Source of the DNA: Pseudoalteromonas luteoviolacea
GTDB lineage: Bacteria; Pseudomonadota; Gammaproteobacteria; Enterobacterales; Alteromonadaceae
Length of the DNA: 64,000 bases
NCBI RefSeq assembly: GCF_021654285.1
Contig: NZ_JAKFZS010000005.1
Span: forward strand, 226,732 to 290,731
Direction: 5' to 3'
The notes below the pieces were generated by a model. It worked only from the letters and a program-made list of their open reading frames with translations. It did no database searches and had not been told where the DNA came from. Below are positions 36,695-47,800 of this stretch, piece by piece. Both the position numbers and the translations under genes were made by a program. The first letter of the stretch is position 1. Each line of letters opens with the position of its first letter.

Positions 36695-39600
36695 ATGCTC
36701 GTGCTGTCTATACCAGGGTTTCTCGCTGTACTCGCACTGTTGGTCGTTCAACGTTCAGATATTCTACATAGCAAAGAGCAAGATGCGCTATTTTTTGCGA
36801 ACCAAATCGCGACTTTACAGCGCGTAAATATTACTGCTGCTCAGCAATTGCTCCAAAACCTGGCTAAGAATTCAGCACTGTTAGATACGCAACAACAAGG
36901 GTGCCCCACGTTACTAAAACATGCGCTATTAATAAATCAAGAGTTCGCCAATTTTGGCTTAGCGACACCAAGTGGAGAAGTTTTTTGCTCATTGCACCCG
37001 CTGAAAGCGCCAATCAGCATTGCTGATCGCGCATACTTTTTACAAGCAATTACGACGGGCGCATTTAGTATTGGTGAATATCAACAAGATAGAAGTGTAT
37101 ACACTGAAACACTCAATTTTGCGCAACCAGTTTATAAAAATGATCAATTAGAAGTGGTGATTTTTGCCGTACGTAGATTAACCAACTGGAGTGAGTCACT
37201 GTCTCACTTACCTTTGCCGATTGGTACTCGTGTTATGGTCGCTGACAATTATGCACAAATCGTTGCCGAATACCCGTACTCAAAAAAGCCTCTAGGGCGT
37301 TCAGTAAGTGATGACTGGCCAAATGATCTTCAGCTTCATACAGTGCAAACCCTTACAGATGAAAACGGCCTCCACCATGTCTATTTCAGGCTCCCTTTAC
37401 AATCTCCACAATCAGAGCTCAACATTTATTTTGACTTTCCATTTGATGATGCGCTGCATGAAGTCAACAGCCAATTTTTCATGGTCACCCTACTTTTCTT
37501 ATTGACAATATTCATGCTGAGCTGGCTTGCCCGAACACAATTAAACCGCACCTTGCTTGTTCCTTTAAGAAACTTTAGTCGTGCCATTGGTGCGCTCGCA
37601 AATGGTAAGGTTGAAAAATTAGAAGCCACAGACATGCCCAAAGAACTTGCAGAGCTTGCTGCGCACTTTGACCAAATGGCAGCTGTAAGACTTCACGCAG
37701 AAACAAACGCACACAATAAACACGCAGAACTAAGTACCCTTATCCAAGCACTACCTGACAATTATCTTAGGCTTAACAAAAGTGCGCAAATTTTGGATAA
37801 GCATGGTGATAGAGTCAATGGCAAAGACAAGCTGCAAGACATTTTCCCAACGCATATTAATATTCGCATCAAAGCAGCATTGGCCATGTTGCGAACTCAA
37901 CCAAGCACTTACTTTGAGTATATTCACAAAGACAATAATCAACAAAAAGTCTACGAAATCCGTATCAAACGCATTGAACATAATGGTGAAGCCATACTCA
38001 TTATGCGTGATATCAGCCAAAAGAAACAACAAGAAGAAGCCCTAAACCTTGCAGCCATGACATATAACAACAGTAGTGAATGCATGGTCATTACCGATGC
38101 CCAAGGTTATATTTTAGATACCAACCCCGCATTCACCAAAGTGACCGGATTTGAGCAACATGAAGTCATTGGTAAAACGACCTCAGTACTCAGTTCAGGT
38201 AAACACGATGCCAGTTTTTACGATCAACTGTGGCAATCAATTATCACCACGGGTAAGTGGCAAGGTGAGATTATCAATAAACGTAAAAATGGCGAGTTGT
38301 ATACCGAGTGGCTCACCATAGATACGGTTTATGACGAACATGAAGAGCCGTATCGTCGTGTGGGGATCTTTGCAGACATCACAGACAAAAAACAAAAAGA
38401 TGAGCAGCTTTGGCGACAAAGTCATTTTGATGAGCTGACAGACCTGCCTAATCGTACCAGTTTAAAGAAACAACTAATTACGTTATTTGGTTTAACCAAT
38501 CACGCGTTCGCCGTTTTATTACTAGACATAGATCATTTTAAAGACATCAACGATACATTAGGCCACTATTATGGCGATTTACTGCTAAAGCAAATTGCCA
38601 AGCGTTTAAAAAAGCAAACCGAAGCAAGCGCGCGATTAACCCGTATTGGCGGTGATGAATTTGTCTTGATCTACGATCGCTGCGCAGATCGCCATGCTGC
38701 CACGCACTTTGCACAACAAGTACTTGATGCACTTAAAGACCCATTTACGTTAGAAGATGAGGTGTGCCATATTGCCGCCAGTATTGGTATTGCCTTGGCA
38801 CCGGAAGATGGTGAAAACACAGAGCAATTACTTAAAGCAGCCGATCAAGCCATGTATAAGGCCAAGCAATTGGGTAGAAATGGCTTTACGCTATTTAATA
38901 CCGAACTTAGAGAGCAAGCTGAGCAACGTATATTGTTACTCAAGGACATGCGCCATGCATTAACGCAAAATCAATTTGAAATGTATTTTCAACCGATTGT
39001 CTCGATGCAAACAAAACAAATCACCAAAGCAGAAGCGCTGATCCGTTGGCAGCATCCGGATAAAGGCATGATCAGCCCTGCTGAGTTTATTCCTTTGGCA
39101 GAAGAAACTCAGCTGATCCACCAGCTAGGTGAACTAGCTTTTGATCAAGCAGTGCATGTACTTCAGCAAACTCGAGATTTAAATCAACCAATACAGCTGA
39201 GTATCAACGTCTCACCCATTCAATTTAGTGCCAAGCACACCACTTTACTGGCGTGGCAACAGCAACTTGCCAAACATCAATTGACGCCAGATATGTTAGT
39301 GCTCGAAATCACCGAAGGTTTAATGATGCAAGGGGAAGGGCGTAGTCAAAAACGCTTAACCAAGCTTATTCAGCAAGGGTTTGCTATTGCTTTAGATGAT
39401 TTTGGTACAGGCTATTCGTCACTTGCATATCTGAAGCAAATGGATACTGAGTTCATAAAAATAGATAAGCGCTTTGTGGATGGCATAGAGCACAACCAAA
39501 ATGACCTCGTATTATGTGAAACCATGATCTTAATGGCACATCAACTCGGGTTAAAAGTCATTGCTGAAGGGATTGAGAGCGCTACGCAGCATGAGCTGTT

Positions 39601-39697
39601 AAAGCAAGCGGGTTGTGATTTTGGCCAAGGTTATTTTTACAGTAAACCGCTGCCAAAAGCTGACTTTATTGACTATCTCACAGCCCAAGGACATTAA
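36695..39697 (+). CDS. Membrane diguanylate cyclase/phosphodiesterase (sensor-PAS-GGDEF-EAL)
   Basis: A 1000-residue inner-membrane c-di-GMP enzyme. A membrane helix at residues 2-19 is followed by a periplasmic Cache-like sensor (about 30-255), a second helix (about 260-282) and a HAMP-like linker. One degenerate and one clear PAS domain follow (the second, about 450-570: NSSECMVITDAQGYILDTNPAF). GGDEF is intact (RIGGDEFVLIYD), without an RxxD inhibitory site. EAL is intact (EALIRWQHP, LEITEGLM, LDDFGTGYSSL, VIAEGIES), so both activities are possible. The ATG at 36695 lacks a ribosome site. The in-frame codons before it read KQRFFRL, a natural cytoplasmic lead, so the true start may be a rare codon slightly upstream. 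Divergent from mraZ. Confidence 0.9.
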   Translation: MLVLSIPGFLAVLALLVVQRSDILHSKEQDALFFANQIATLQRVNITAAQQLLQNLAKNSALLDTQQQGCPTLLKHALLINQEFANFGLATPSGEVFCSLHPLKAPISIADRAYFLQAITTGAFSIGEYQQDRSVYTETLNFAQPVYKNDQLEVVIFAVRRLTNWSESLSHLPLPIGTRVMVADNYAQIVAEYPYSKKPLGRSVSDDWPNDLQLHTVQTLTDENGLHHVYFRLPLQSPQSELNIYFDFPFDDALHEVNSQFFMVTLLFLLTIFMLSWLARTQLNRTLLVPLRNFSRAIGALANGKVEKLEATDMPKELAELAAHFDQMAAVRLHAETNAHNKHAELSTLIQALPDNYLRLNKSAQILDKHGDRVNGKDKLQDIFPTHINIRIKAALAMLRTQPSTYFEYIHKDNNQQKVYEIRIKRIEHNGEAILIMRDISQKKQQEEALNLAAMTYNNSSECMVITDAQGYILDTNPAFTKVTGFEQHEVIGKTTSVLSSGKHDASFYDQLWQSIITTGKWQGEIINKRKNGELYTEWLTIDTVYDEHEEPYRRVGIFADITDKKQKDEQLWRQSHFDELTDLPNRTSLKKQLITLFGLTNHAFAVLLLDIDHFKDINDTLGHYYGDLLLKQIAKRLKKQTEASARLTRIGGDEFVLIYDRCADRHAATHFAQQVLDALKDPFTLEDEVCHIAASIGIALAPEDGENTEQLLKAADQAMYKAKQLGRNGFTLFNTELREQAEQRILLLKDMRHALTQNQFEMYFQPIVSMQTKQITKAEALIRWQHPDKGMISPAEFIPLAEETQLIHQLGELAFDQAVHVLQQTRDLNQPIQLSINVSPIQFSAKHTTLLAWQQQLAKHQLTPDMLVLEITEGLMMQGEGRSQKRLTKLIQQGFAIALDDFGTGYSSLAYLKQMDTEFIKIDKRFVDGIEHNQNDLVLCETMILMAHQLGLKVIAEGIESATQHELLKQAGCDFGQGYFYSKPLPKADFIDYLTAQGH

Positions 39698-39703
39698 ACA
39701 AAA

Positions 39704-39727
39704 AAAGCCATCAACTTGGATGGCTTT
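39704..39727. terminator. Bidirectional terminator between GGDEF-EAL and phosphatase genes
   Basis: AAAGCCATC / GATGGCTTT arms enclose a 6-base loop with flanking A-run, serving two convergent genes. Confidence 0.8.
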
Positions 39728-39747
39728 AGTCGTTTGGGTTGAATATG

Positions 39748-41529
39748 TTACTCGTTGACACCTAGGGCGGTCATCATCTTATTGGCAATATCGACATGAT
39801 GTTGAAGTGTTGAAAATTGCTGAGTGACACCTGCAGGTCCAAATGCGTAAACTGGTACAGGTGCAGCAGTGTGCGTGCCTGTCCCCCACACTACATTTTG
39901 CTGTGTTGCGACAACGCGCGCAATCTTACCTGTAAAGTCTTCCGTTCCATACACATAAAAATCCGAAAAATCCTCAAAATGCGGCAATGGGTGGCCATCG
40001 TCATTTGTTTCATGAGACTCGTGAATCGTTGCGGCTTGCTCAAGCGTGACTGTATATGGCGTATGCTTAGTAATGGCCGTTTGCCACTGCTCTGCACTGC
40101 TATTCGCAAAGTTGTAACTGCCATCTACATCACCCATGATGTCGTAGAACGTGCCTTCCTGGTTGTAAAGCGTATCGAGTAGACTTAATGCACCAAAATT
40201 AAATTTTGGTTTATACAGAGCATCACCCATTCCATCACCTGGTAATGCAACCGCCTCTGGCGTATTGTGATTTGAATAACTAAAACCAAAACTCCCCGTC
40301 TCGTGGTCAGCGGTTACAACTACTAACGTATCGTTGCGGTCTTTAACCCACTCATGAACAGCTTCAACTGCTTCATCAAATTTAAGTAATTCATTTAGCA
40401 TCCAGCCTGCGTCATTCGCGTGGCCAGCCCAATCAATTTGACCCCCTTCGATCATCAAGAAGAAGCCGTCTTCATCTTTAGATAACACATCAAGCGCTTT
40501 GACTGTCATCTCTTTTAATGAAGGCTGCGTACAGCTGTTGTCCTGCTGACATTTTCTGTATGCAATACCATCAGCCATACCCGAGTTTGCAAATAAACCC
40601 AATAACTTATCGCCTTCTACATCCATCAATTGGGTTTTATCAAATGCCAATGCATAGCCGTGTTGATCTTTTGCTTCAACAACTAGGTTCTCATTGTCAC
40701 TACGCTTAGACTTTTTATAAACGCCGCTGGGCATCCCAAGCTCGGCAAGCTGCTTTTGAACCGCTTCATTTGATGCAACATCTTGCGGTAAGAAAACACG
40801 TGCTCCACCCGAAAGCATCACGTCTACATTACCAGATGAAATAAGCTCTTCAGCAATTTTGTCTTCATAAGAGCGGTGCGGTTGGTGTGAAGCAAAAGCA
40901 GCAGGTGTCGCATGTGTAATACGAGTATCTGACACCAACCCAGTTGCTTTGCCCATCGCTTTCGCTTGTTCTAAGATGGTCGCAACTTTATTGCCCTGAG
41001 TATCTAAGCCTATCATTTCAGAGCCTGCTGAAATACCTGTTGCCAGTTGAGTTGCAGAGCAAGCGGAGTCAGTTACCAAACTACCTGATGGTCCATGTGG
41101 TGCATTCAGAGACAAGCCCATATGGCCAGCATTCGCGAATTTAGACAGTGCAGTCTGGTTATTTTTATTTTTGTATACTGAGTTAGGTGCGCGTTGAGCG
41201 TACTCCTCAAGTAAACCGACTTGCTGAGGACCCATGCCATCACCGATCATGAGAATGATATTTTTCACCGAGGTAACGGGTGTCGGCGCGACTTCCTTTA
41301 TCACCTCAACCTCTTTAATGACCTCTATTTCTTTTATCACCTCGACTTCTTTAATCACTTCAAGGTTTTTTGGCACTTCCTTTATAATTTCAACTTCCTT
41401 AATCACTTCCGTCGGTACTTCTTTTATGACCTCAACTTCTTTGATGACTTCGACTGTTTTTGTATCATCTCCATTACAACCACTGAGCAAAGCGGCAGAT
41501 ACCGCAAGCGCGATGAACTTCATTTTCAT
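39748..41529 (-). CDS. Alkaline phosphatase (PhoA family) lipoprotein with repeat stalk
   Basis: A 593-residue alkaline phosphatase. The lipobox LLSGC places the lipid anchor at Cys18. Residues about 27-83 are eight EVIKE-type repeats forming a charged helical stalk. The catalytic domain starts at VKNIILMIGDGMGPQQVG (first metal ligand Asp). The phosphorylated serine is in TDSACSATQLATG; GGQIDWAGHANDAG and VVTADHETGSFGFS hold the other metal ligands. It hydrolyses phosphomonoesters outside the inner membrane. AGGA precedes the ATG at 41529. No convincing Pho box is visible upstream. The stalk would hold the enzyme away from the membrane. Confidence 0.93.
   Translation of the reverse strand: MKMKFIALAVSAALLSGCNGDDTKTVEVIKEVEVIKEVPTEVIKEVEIIKEVPKNLEVIKEVEVIKEIEVIKEVEVIKEVAPTPVTSVKNIILMIGDGMGPQQVGLLEEYAQRAPNSVYKNKNNQTALSKFANAGHMGLSLNAPHGPSGSLVTDSACSATQLATGISAGSEMIGLDTQGNKVATILEQAKAMGKATGLVSDTRITHATPAAFASHQPHRSYEDKIAEELISSGNVDVMLSGGARVFLPQDVASNEAVQKQLAELGMPSGVYKKSKRSDNENLVVEAKDQHGYALAFDKTQLMDVEGDKLLGLFANSGMADGIAYRKCQQDNSCTQPSLKEMTVKALDVLSKDEDGFFLMIEGGQIDWAGHANDAGWMLNELLKFDEAVEAVHEWVKDRNDTLVVVTADHETGSFGFSYSNHNTPEAVALPGDGMGDALYKPKFNFGALSLLDTLYNQEGTFYDIMGDVDGSYNFANSSAEQWQTAITKHTPYTVTLEQAATIHESHETNDDGHPLPHFEDFSDFYVYGTEDFTGKIARVVATQQNVVWGTGTHTAAPVPVYAFGPAGVTQQFSTLQHHVDIANKMMTALGVNE
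41290..41455 (-). repeat. Tandem EVIKE-coding repeats in the phosphatase gene
   Basis: Eight copies of an E-V/I-I-K-E unit, mostly spaced by one residue (V or I), are interrupted by PT and PKNL. Copies use different synonymous codons (for example GAAGTGATT, GAGGTCATA, GAAGTCATC), so they are old and kept at protein level rather than a fresh DNA expansion. Confidence 0.85.
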
Positions 41530-41876
41530 TGTTTGTTCCTAAAATTTATTCAATTGTGAGCAGCGGCAAGTCTACGGTCAAAAAATGACTTTTTTATTTC
41601 AAAAATACGTCACATTGATGACGCTTCTATTTGTTATAAATGATTGAAATTAAATTATTAAGAATTATAAACACACTACCTAGTGCAAAATAGAAAACAG
41701 TTAAACGCATTTTTTACAGTGATTAAAAATAGCTGCCAACACGACCGCTTGATAGCGCCAAATTCGAAAATAGAAAAAAGAAAAGTATAAAAATTGGAAA
41801 CGTTAACTGCGACACAATTAAAAAAGCCGCGACACTTTTTGGTATCACGGCTTTAAACTGTTAAATACCAGTAAAT
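41530..41876. other. Intergenic region between giant surface protein and phosphatase genes
   Basis: 347 AT-rich bases. A terminator for the giant gene lies at 41821-41854, and an inverted repeat CGTCA/TGACG with 6-base centre at 41608-41623. No coding frame or clear promoter hexamer pair is supported. Confidence 0.6.
41821..41854 (-). terminator. Terminator after the giant surface protein gene
   Basis: AAAGCCG / CGGCTTT arms with additional inner pairing (GATACC against GTGTC region) are followed on the minus strand by a T-run. Confidence 0.75.
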
Positions 41877-44800
41877 TTATTCAAACTCAATGGTCACAAC
41901 CTGCTTGAGACTGTATCCATTGTTGTTATCGTAAACGACATAGCTAAATGAATCACTTGCGCCATTTGCGCTACCATTTGGCGTATAGGTAAATTCGCCT
42001 GAATACTCATTGATGACCACCTCACCATAAGCTGGCGCATCAGCGAGCCCAAATGTGATACCTGATCCACCTGGAAGCTTGCCTACAAACGAAGCATACT
42101 CCGTCGTGGTAAACTTTACATCCAGACCATGATTGACTTCAGCCGCACCAAAAATAGTGCCGTTGTATCTATCGACTGCTTTATTCTTATGGGCTTCCTG
42201 TTCAAAGTCATAATATATCAACATGTCTTGTTCACAGCCCAACACCATGTCATCTTTACACACGGTGAGCTCATCTTCAGACAAAGCGCGCGTCCATATA
42301 GCGACATCGTCAATGTGACCTTTAAAGGTGTTTGAGGTCGTATTTGTATGGCTATATGCTCCTATACGAAGTGGTTTATGGTTGCTCAAGTTACGTTTAT
42401 TACCTAAGCCGTTACCAGAACTGGCGACTTCATTGCCGTTAATATACAACCTCACCTTGCCACCTTCCCAATCGGCGACCACTGCAACATGATACCAACG
42501 ACCCGTTTTAAACGAGCCTGCCGCGTAGGTCTTCTTGCCGTCATTGACAGCATCATGGTGATATTGCAATTTATTAGCGCTGTTAACACTTAAGCTCCAG
42601 CCTTTGTAACCCGGGGCTGCAGAGATTTTTTTCGCAAAAATATTACGGTTTGACCCATTTGAACCTGGCTCTAAATAGATCCACGCTGAGGCCGTAAAGT
42701 TGTCACCAGCAAAATCTATCGAACCGTCACTGGCATCAGCAATCTCGATATAATCTCCATTGCCATCAAGTGTTAAGTACGAGTCGTATTTTTCTAACGT
42801 TGGCTCGTTAACTAACGTCATGGTACTTTGACCCACCAGATCGGCTACTTGAGCATCAACCACCGTATCGAAATTGTAATAAGACACAAGCCTTGAATCA
42901 TTTAACGACGCACTTAATGCACGATTAGCCGCAATCGTCTGTTGAGGTAGCGCTTGGTTCCAAATGCGGATCTCATCAATTTGACCATTTAGCTTTTTGC
43001 TTACACCATCGTTGCCTGAACCCCATACAAAATACACATTACTTGAGTCAGCAGCGTCTACTTCAGAGATGATCAATTCACCATCTAAATACACGGATAG
43101 CTGCTGTGTCGGCTGATCATAGCTGATGGCATAGTGTTGCCATTGACCAACATTAATTGTTTCTGTCGATTTAAATGTGCTGTTCGTTGCTTTAATACGT
43201 AAGCGACCATCAGAGAATATTCTGATTGCAGCTTTTGACTTGTTGTCGCTTTCGGTAAAGGTTATTAAGTTTGAATTATCATCGGGATTCAATGCATTCA
43301 CTTTCACCCAAGCTTCAATTGTATAAGAGCTATTCGGATTGAAGCCTGTATTCAGAGTTTGAACCATGCTCTGATCCGTGCCGTCAAAGACAATAGATTG
43401 ACCGAAACCGTTCATAATTGATAGATCTTTGTGGAACGGGCTTTCTACATAGGCCCACTCAGAACATACAGGGCTGCCAAGATCTGTGCCATCATCAGGT
43501 GTCACACAAAATGCCACATAGTTATCAATATCGTCTAATGACAAGGTATACGATTGATAAAGCTCACCCTCAATCACTTGTGCATCAGTCTCATTACCAG
43601 TTGCAGAGCGATACCATTGGAAACGTGTCGCTTCTTCGATATCCCCATCTGGATCCGAGTAAGCATAAGTCGCAGATACTGTCGATTTACCAATAAACTC
43701 ACCCGTTACTGTGACATCCGAGGCAACAGGCACATTATTATTGTAAGACAATACCGGCTCGCCGCACACGCCATTGGTATTACATAAGTCAAACGACAGG
43801 TGTGTTGTATATGAGTTGTCTGCAAGGGTAACTTCTGTTGGACCACCAAAATCCGTATCAGAGAACTCGAACACCCACTCACTGTCCATCATTGGACCAT
43901 AAGAGCCTTTCTCGTACTGTATGCCTTGCTTACCCATGAAGTAAGTTTGTGCATCAGTACATACAGCTTCTTGCACGTTGTAAGAAAACTCTAAGAATTT
44001 AAACGGCATTTTATATGATGCTTTCATCTTACTGTTGTTCACAAACTTAGATTCAACATCCACCGTTAATGTCGCGTCGATCATGCCATCGTTATTAACG
44101 TCATGCGTAAGCTCAGGCGTGAATACGATGTCGTCTTCTGGGTCAAAATAAATTTCTGTGCCATCTTCTAACACTAAAATTGCTGAAGGTTCAACGTTCA
44201 ACTCAAAGTCTTGGAATAAATCCAACGTAATACTCACAAAAGTATCTAAGGTGCTGAACTTATAACTACGATATAAATCTTCGCCCACTGGAGCATAAAA
44301 ATCGTCAATACATTGTTCAGAGGTCCCCTCGACCGCTTCCATGCCAGCTTTAGCATGCCATTTGGTCCAGTTTGACCCCCAGTATACTTCTTCAGATACC
44401 CAATCTATTAAGTCATGACCAGCAAGGAAGCGTAGTTTATCTACTTCTAAGTTAATGGCTTTCTCAACGGCTTTTCTAGCGGTGGGCTTTATGTCCGCAG
44501 CTAACGTATCGCGAGTTAGGTTTTTGATATACAGCGCAATCTCTTCGTCTGTCGTTTCAGCACGAATGAAAGGTGTGATCGATGCCAATGGATCTGAGTG
44601 ATTTGTGCTGATGATTTCAAACCCATCAGTCGCACCTAGGTGAGCATAAACCACATCGACAAGGTAGTCGCCGTCAACCATGCTGGTGTCGTACGTCAGG
44701 TTTGAACTCACTTGTCTTGCGTGCGCAATAGTCGTTGCTAGCGATAACTCATAGTGGTGTTCTGCAATGAGGGTAGCAATTTCGTCATCCGTCAGCTCAC

Positions 44801-47800
44801 GAGTTAAATCGTAAACTTCAACACCGTCTTCTAATTCGTAGCACGCAGCTCGATTAAGCGCATTGGCACAGTTGTCACCATAAATACCAAATGACTCTGA
44901 ACCAACAGTTTTTTCATATGAGCCGTACTCTATTTCAGTTTTATCGTTTAGCTTTTCAAAAACATCTGATTGATATTGTACTAATAGATCTTCAATAATT
45001 AATTCCGCAGAAACTTGCACCCCAGGCGATGACGCCATGAAGTTAGCGTTTGAATCTACTTTAAATTGCGTAGTTAGATTAACTGGTTGACCCACTTGAA
45101 TCTCATCAGGGTACTTCAAGTCCATTGTGAGTGGAATATCAGCTTCAACCCAACCGCCAAATAAATCTAAACCACCAACGTAATGAATTTTACCGTGTGC
45201 TAAAACTCTGAAGATAGTTGCTTCAGATGGAGTTTCAGTCTCCGGAATATCCCACGTCATTTTAGTTTCAGTTGACGCCCAATCAGGTGAACTCATACCG
45301 AGTAATTCAAGCACGGTATTGTTACCCCAATAGCTGCCTTCACCACTTGCGTCACCGGAAAAGCTAATGGTCATGGCTTCCATGTCTAATACATCAACGG
45401 TAATGTTTGCCACATCCGTTGTATTGTATTGGTCATAAACGATAACTTCTAAGTTGTACGTTGCAGTGTTCTCAAAGTCTAATCGAGAAATGTCAGGACT
45501 GATGCTCAATACACCCGTTTGTGCATTTAGCACTAAGTCACCATCTGTGTTGCCACTTAGAATTTGAAAGGTAACAAAATCGCCGACATCATTAGGGTCA
45601 GCCAAAATAGTACCAATCTCAGTACCGCTTGCAGAAGCTTCACTCACAGTGAAAGATTGTGCTTCAATAGTCGGTGTATTGTTAACCGCAATACTCACAC
45701 CATCTTGCACTAACATGGTTGCAGCACCGACTGTAAACACTTTATAAGTGATATTGTCGATAACTTGCGTTGTGCCTGAATCAACCCACTGGTTGTTCGC
45801 CGCACCAATGTAGTCATCATCATCACCTAAAATGCGCAAGTTTGAGTTGCTGCTGACACTTTTATTCAGTGTGATTGAGTTTGCACCTGAACCTCGAATA
45901 TCAAACACTTCTACGTTACGAACGCGAGATGCTTGCGCTGCGAGATTGAGGTTAATACCTGCCCCATCAAAGATTAACGTATCTGTATTACCGCCCCCAT
46001 CGATACGGGTAAACGTATTATCAGAAATATAAATGGTATCTTCACCGGGACCTGCATACACCGCATCAGCCCCCCCATTGGTGCGAATAACATCATCACC
46101 GGTTCCAGTTGCGATATTATCTGCCGTTGCTGCACCTGCGACTGTATCGTCACCCACAGTGCCCCAAAGTGTCACCAAATTACCGTCGCCGTTTAATACA
46201 TACACTGCACCGGTATTGCCTAAATTGTTTTTATCAGCAGAAGGCGTACCAAATTGAATATCTTTGATACCGTCGCCATTGATGTCACCGGCGCTGGCGA
46301 TGAACTGACCTAACTGCTCGCCCCCGTTACCTTCAGAGTAGAAACCTTGTTTTGTCTCAATGATTTCGCTTAAGTAAACAGGATCTGTACCTGCACGCCC
46401 ATACACGGCATACACACGACCTTTGTTATCTTCTGCAAACGGGTCGCCAATAATGATATCGTCAAAACCATCTCCATTTAAGTCGCCTGCCCCACCTATG
46501 GAGCCCAAAATAACCTGCAAATCACTGTGATCGATGTTGGACGCATCGTTATGAATAACAAAACCACCGTTGCCTTGTGCAATATCCGCTAAGTTAATTT
46601 CATCGGCGACATTTATACCACCGAATAAAATATATGCACGCGGATGATCAATGGCAGAGCAACACCCTGTATCTGTCAGTAACAAGGCGATGTCGTCAAC
46701 ACCATCGGCATTCACGTCACCTACGTGAGAAGTGGTAAAGGAAGGCAGTGTATTTAAACTTGCACGGCCAAAGTTAAAACCATAGTTGCCGCTTGCTTCA
46801 GGGATGATTTTAATGCCATTTCCACTCGATTTGATGCTGTTGTACTTAATTGATTCACCACCAATACGGCCGTACGCCACATAACTGGTGCCGGATGTAT
46901 CAACATACAAACCGTGGCTCACGATAAAGTCCGTTAAGCCGTCACTGTTAAAATCACCGGAGGGCAATACTTGTGCACCATAGTGCCATCCACTGAATAA
47001 CCGTCTGCTTGGGCGAGTGATCGCAAAACCTTGTGTGTTGTAGTCTGTCGCAACATTGGCTAACTGAACCACGTTATTGTCTTTTTTACCGTAAACAACA
47101 TAGGCCAAGTTAGGATCTGCGGTACCATCTTCTAGCAAGTCTCTTAATTCAAATGAACCAGTCCCAGCTAAAAAACGCGTGACTGTTTCTCCGATAACAA
47201 TGTCACCGAGACCATCACCATTCACATCGCCGACAACTAACGTACCACCAACATAGTCTTCAGTGTAAGCACCATGAATAGCAAAACCGTAATCGCTCCC
47301 GCCAGCATTCATATCAGACAATGGAACATAGTTAGTACCAGTTTTACCAAATACAACATACGCTGAACCAGAGTAGTCGCCATTGGTCCCCGCGTAAGGC
47401 GCACCAACTACTACATCTGATAATCCGTCACCGTTAATATCAACGCCTCCAGCAACAGCAAAACCTGCGTTGTCGCCAGACTCAGCTCCCATGATCCCAA
47501 AGCCACGAGTACCACCGATCACTTCCGTTAGGGATGGGAATGTGCCCGTTGCATCACTGAAAAGAACGTAAGCTGCACCATTATCTTCGTACATAAAGGT
47601 GCCATCATTTCGATAAACATCTGCTTGAGGAGAGCCGACAATGATATCGTCAAAACCGTCACCGTTTACATCCCCTGCTGGGGCTACTGACCAACCAGCC
47701 CAGTCATCCGCTGCTAGACCATCAATGGATTGCGCATTGTTGTTCAAAGAATCATTAATGTCAGTAACATTAATCGTAACTAGCGTGTCATAATCATTAC

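Noticed and set aside
41290..41455. Possible CRISPR-like or minisatellite array in the phosphatase gene
   Set aside because: The repeats are coding, in frame and diverged at synonymous sites; there are no unique spacers of constant length.
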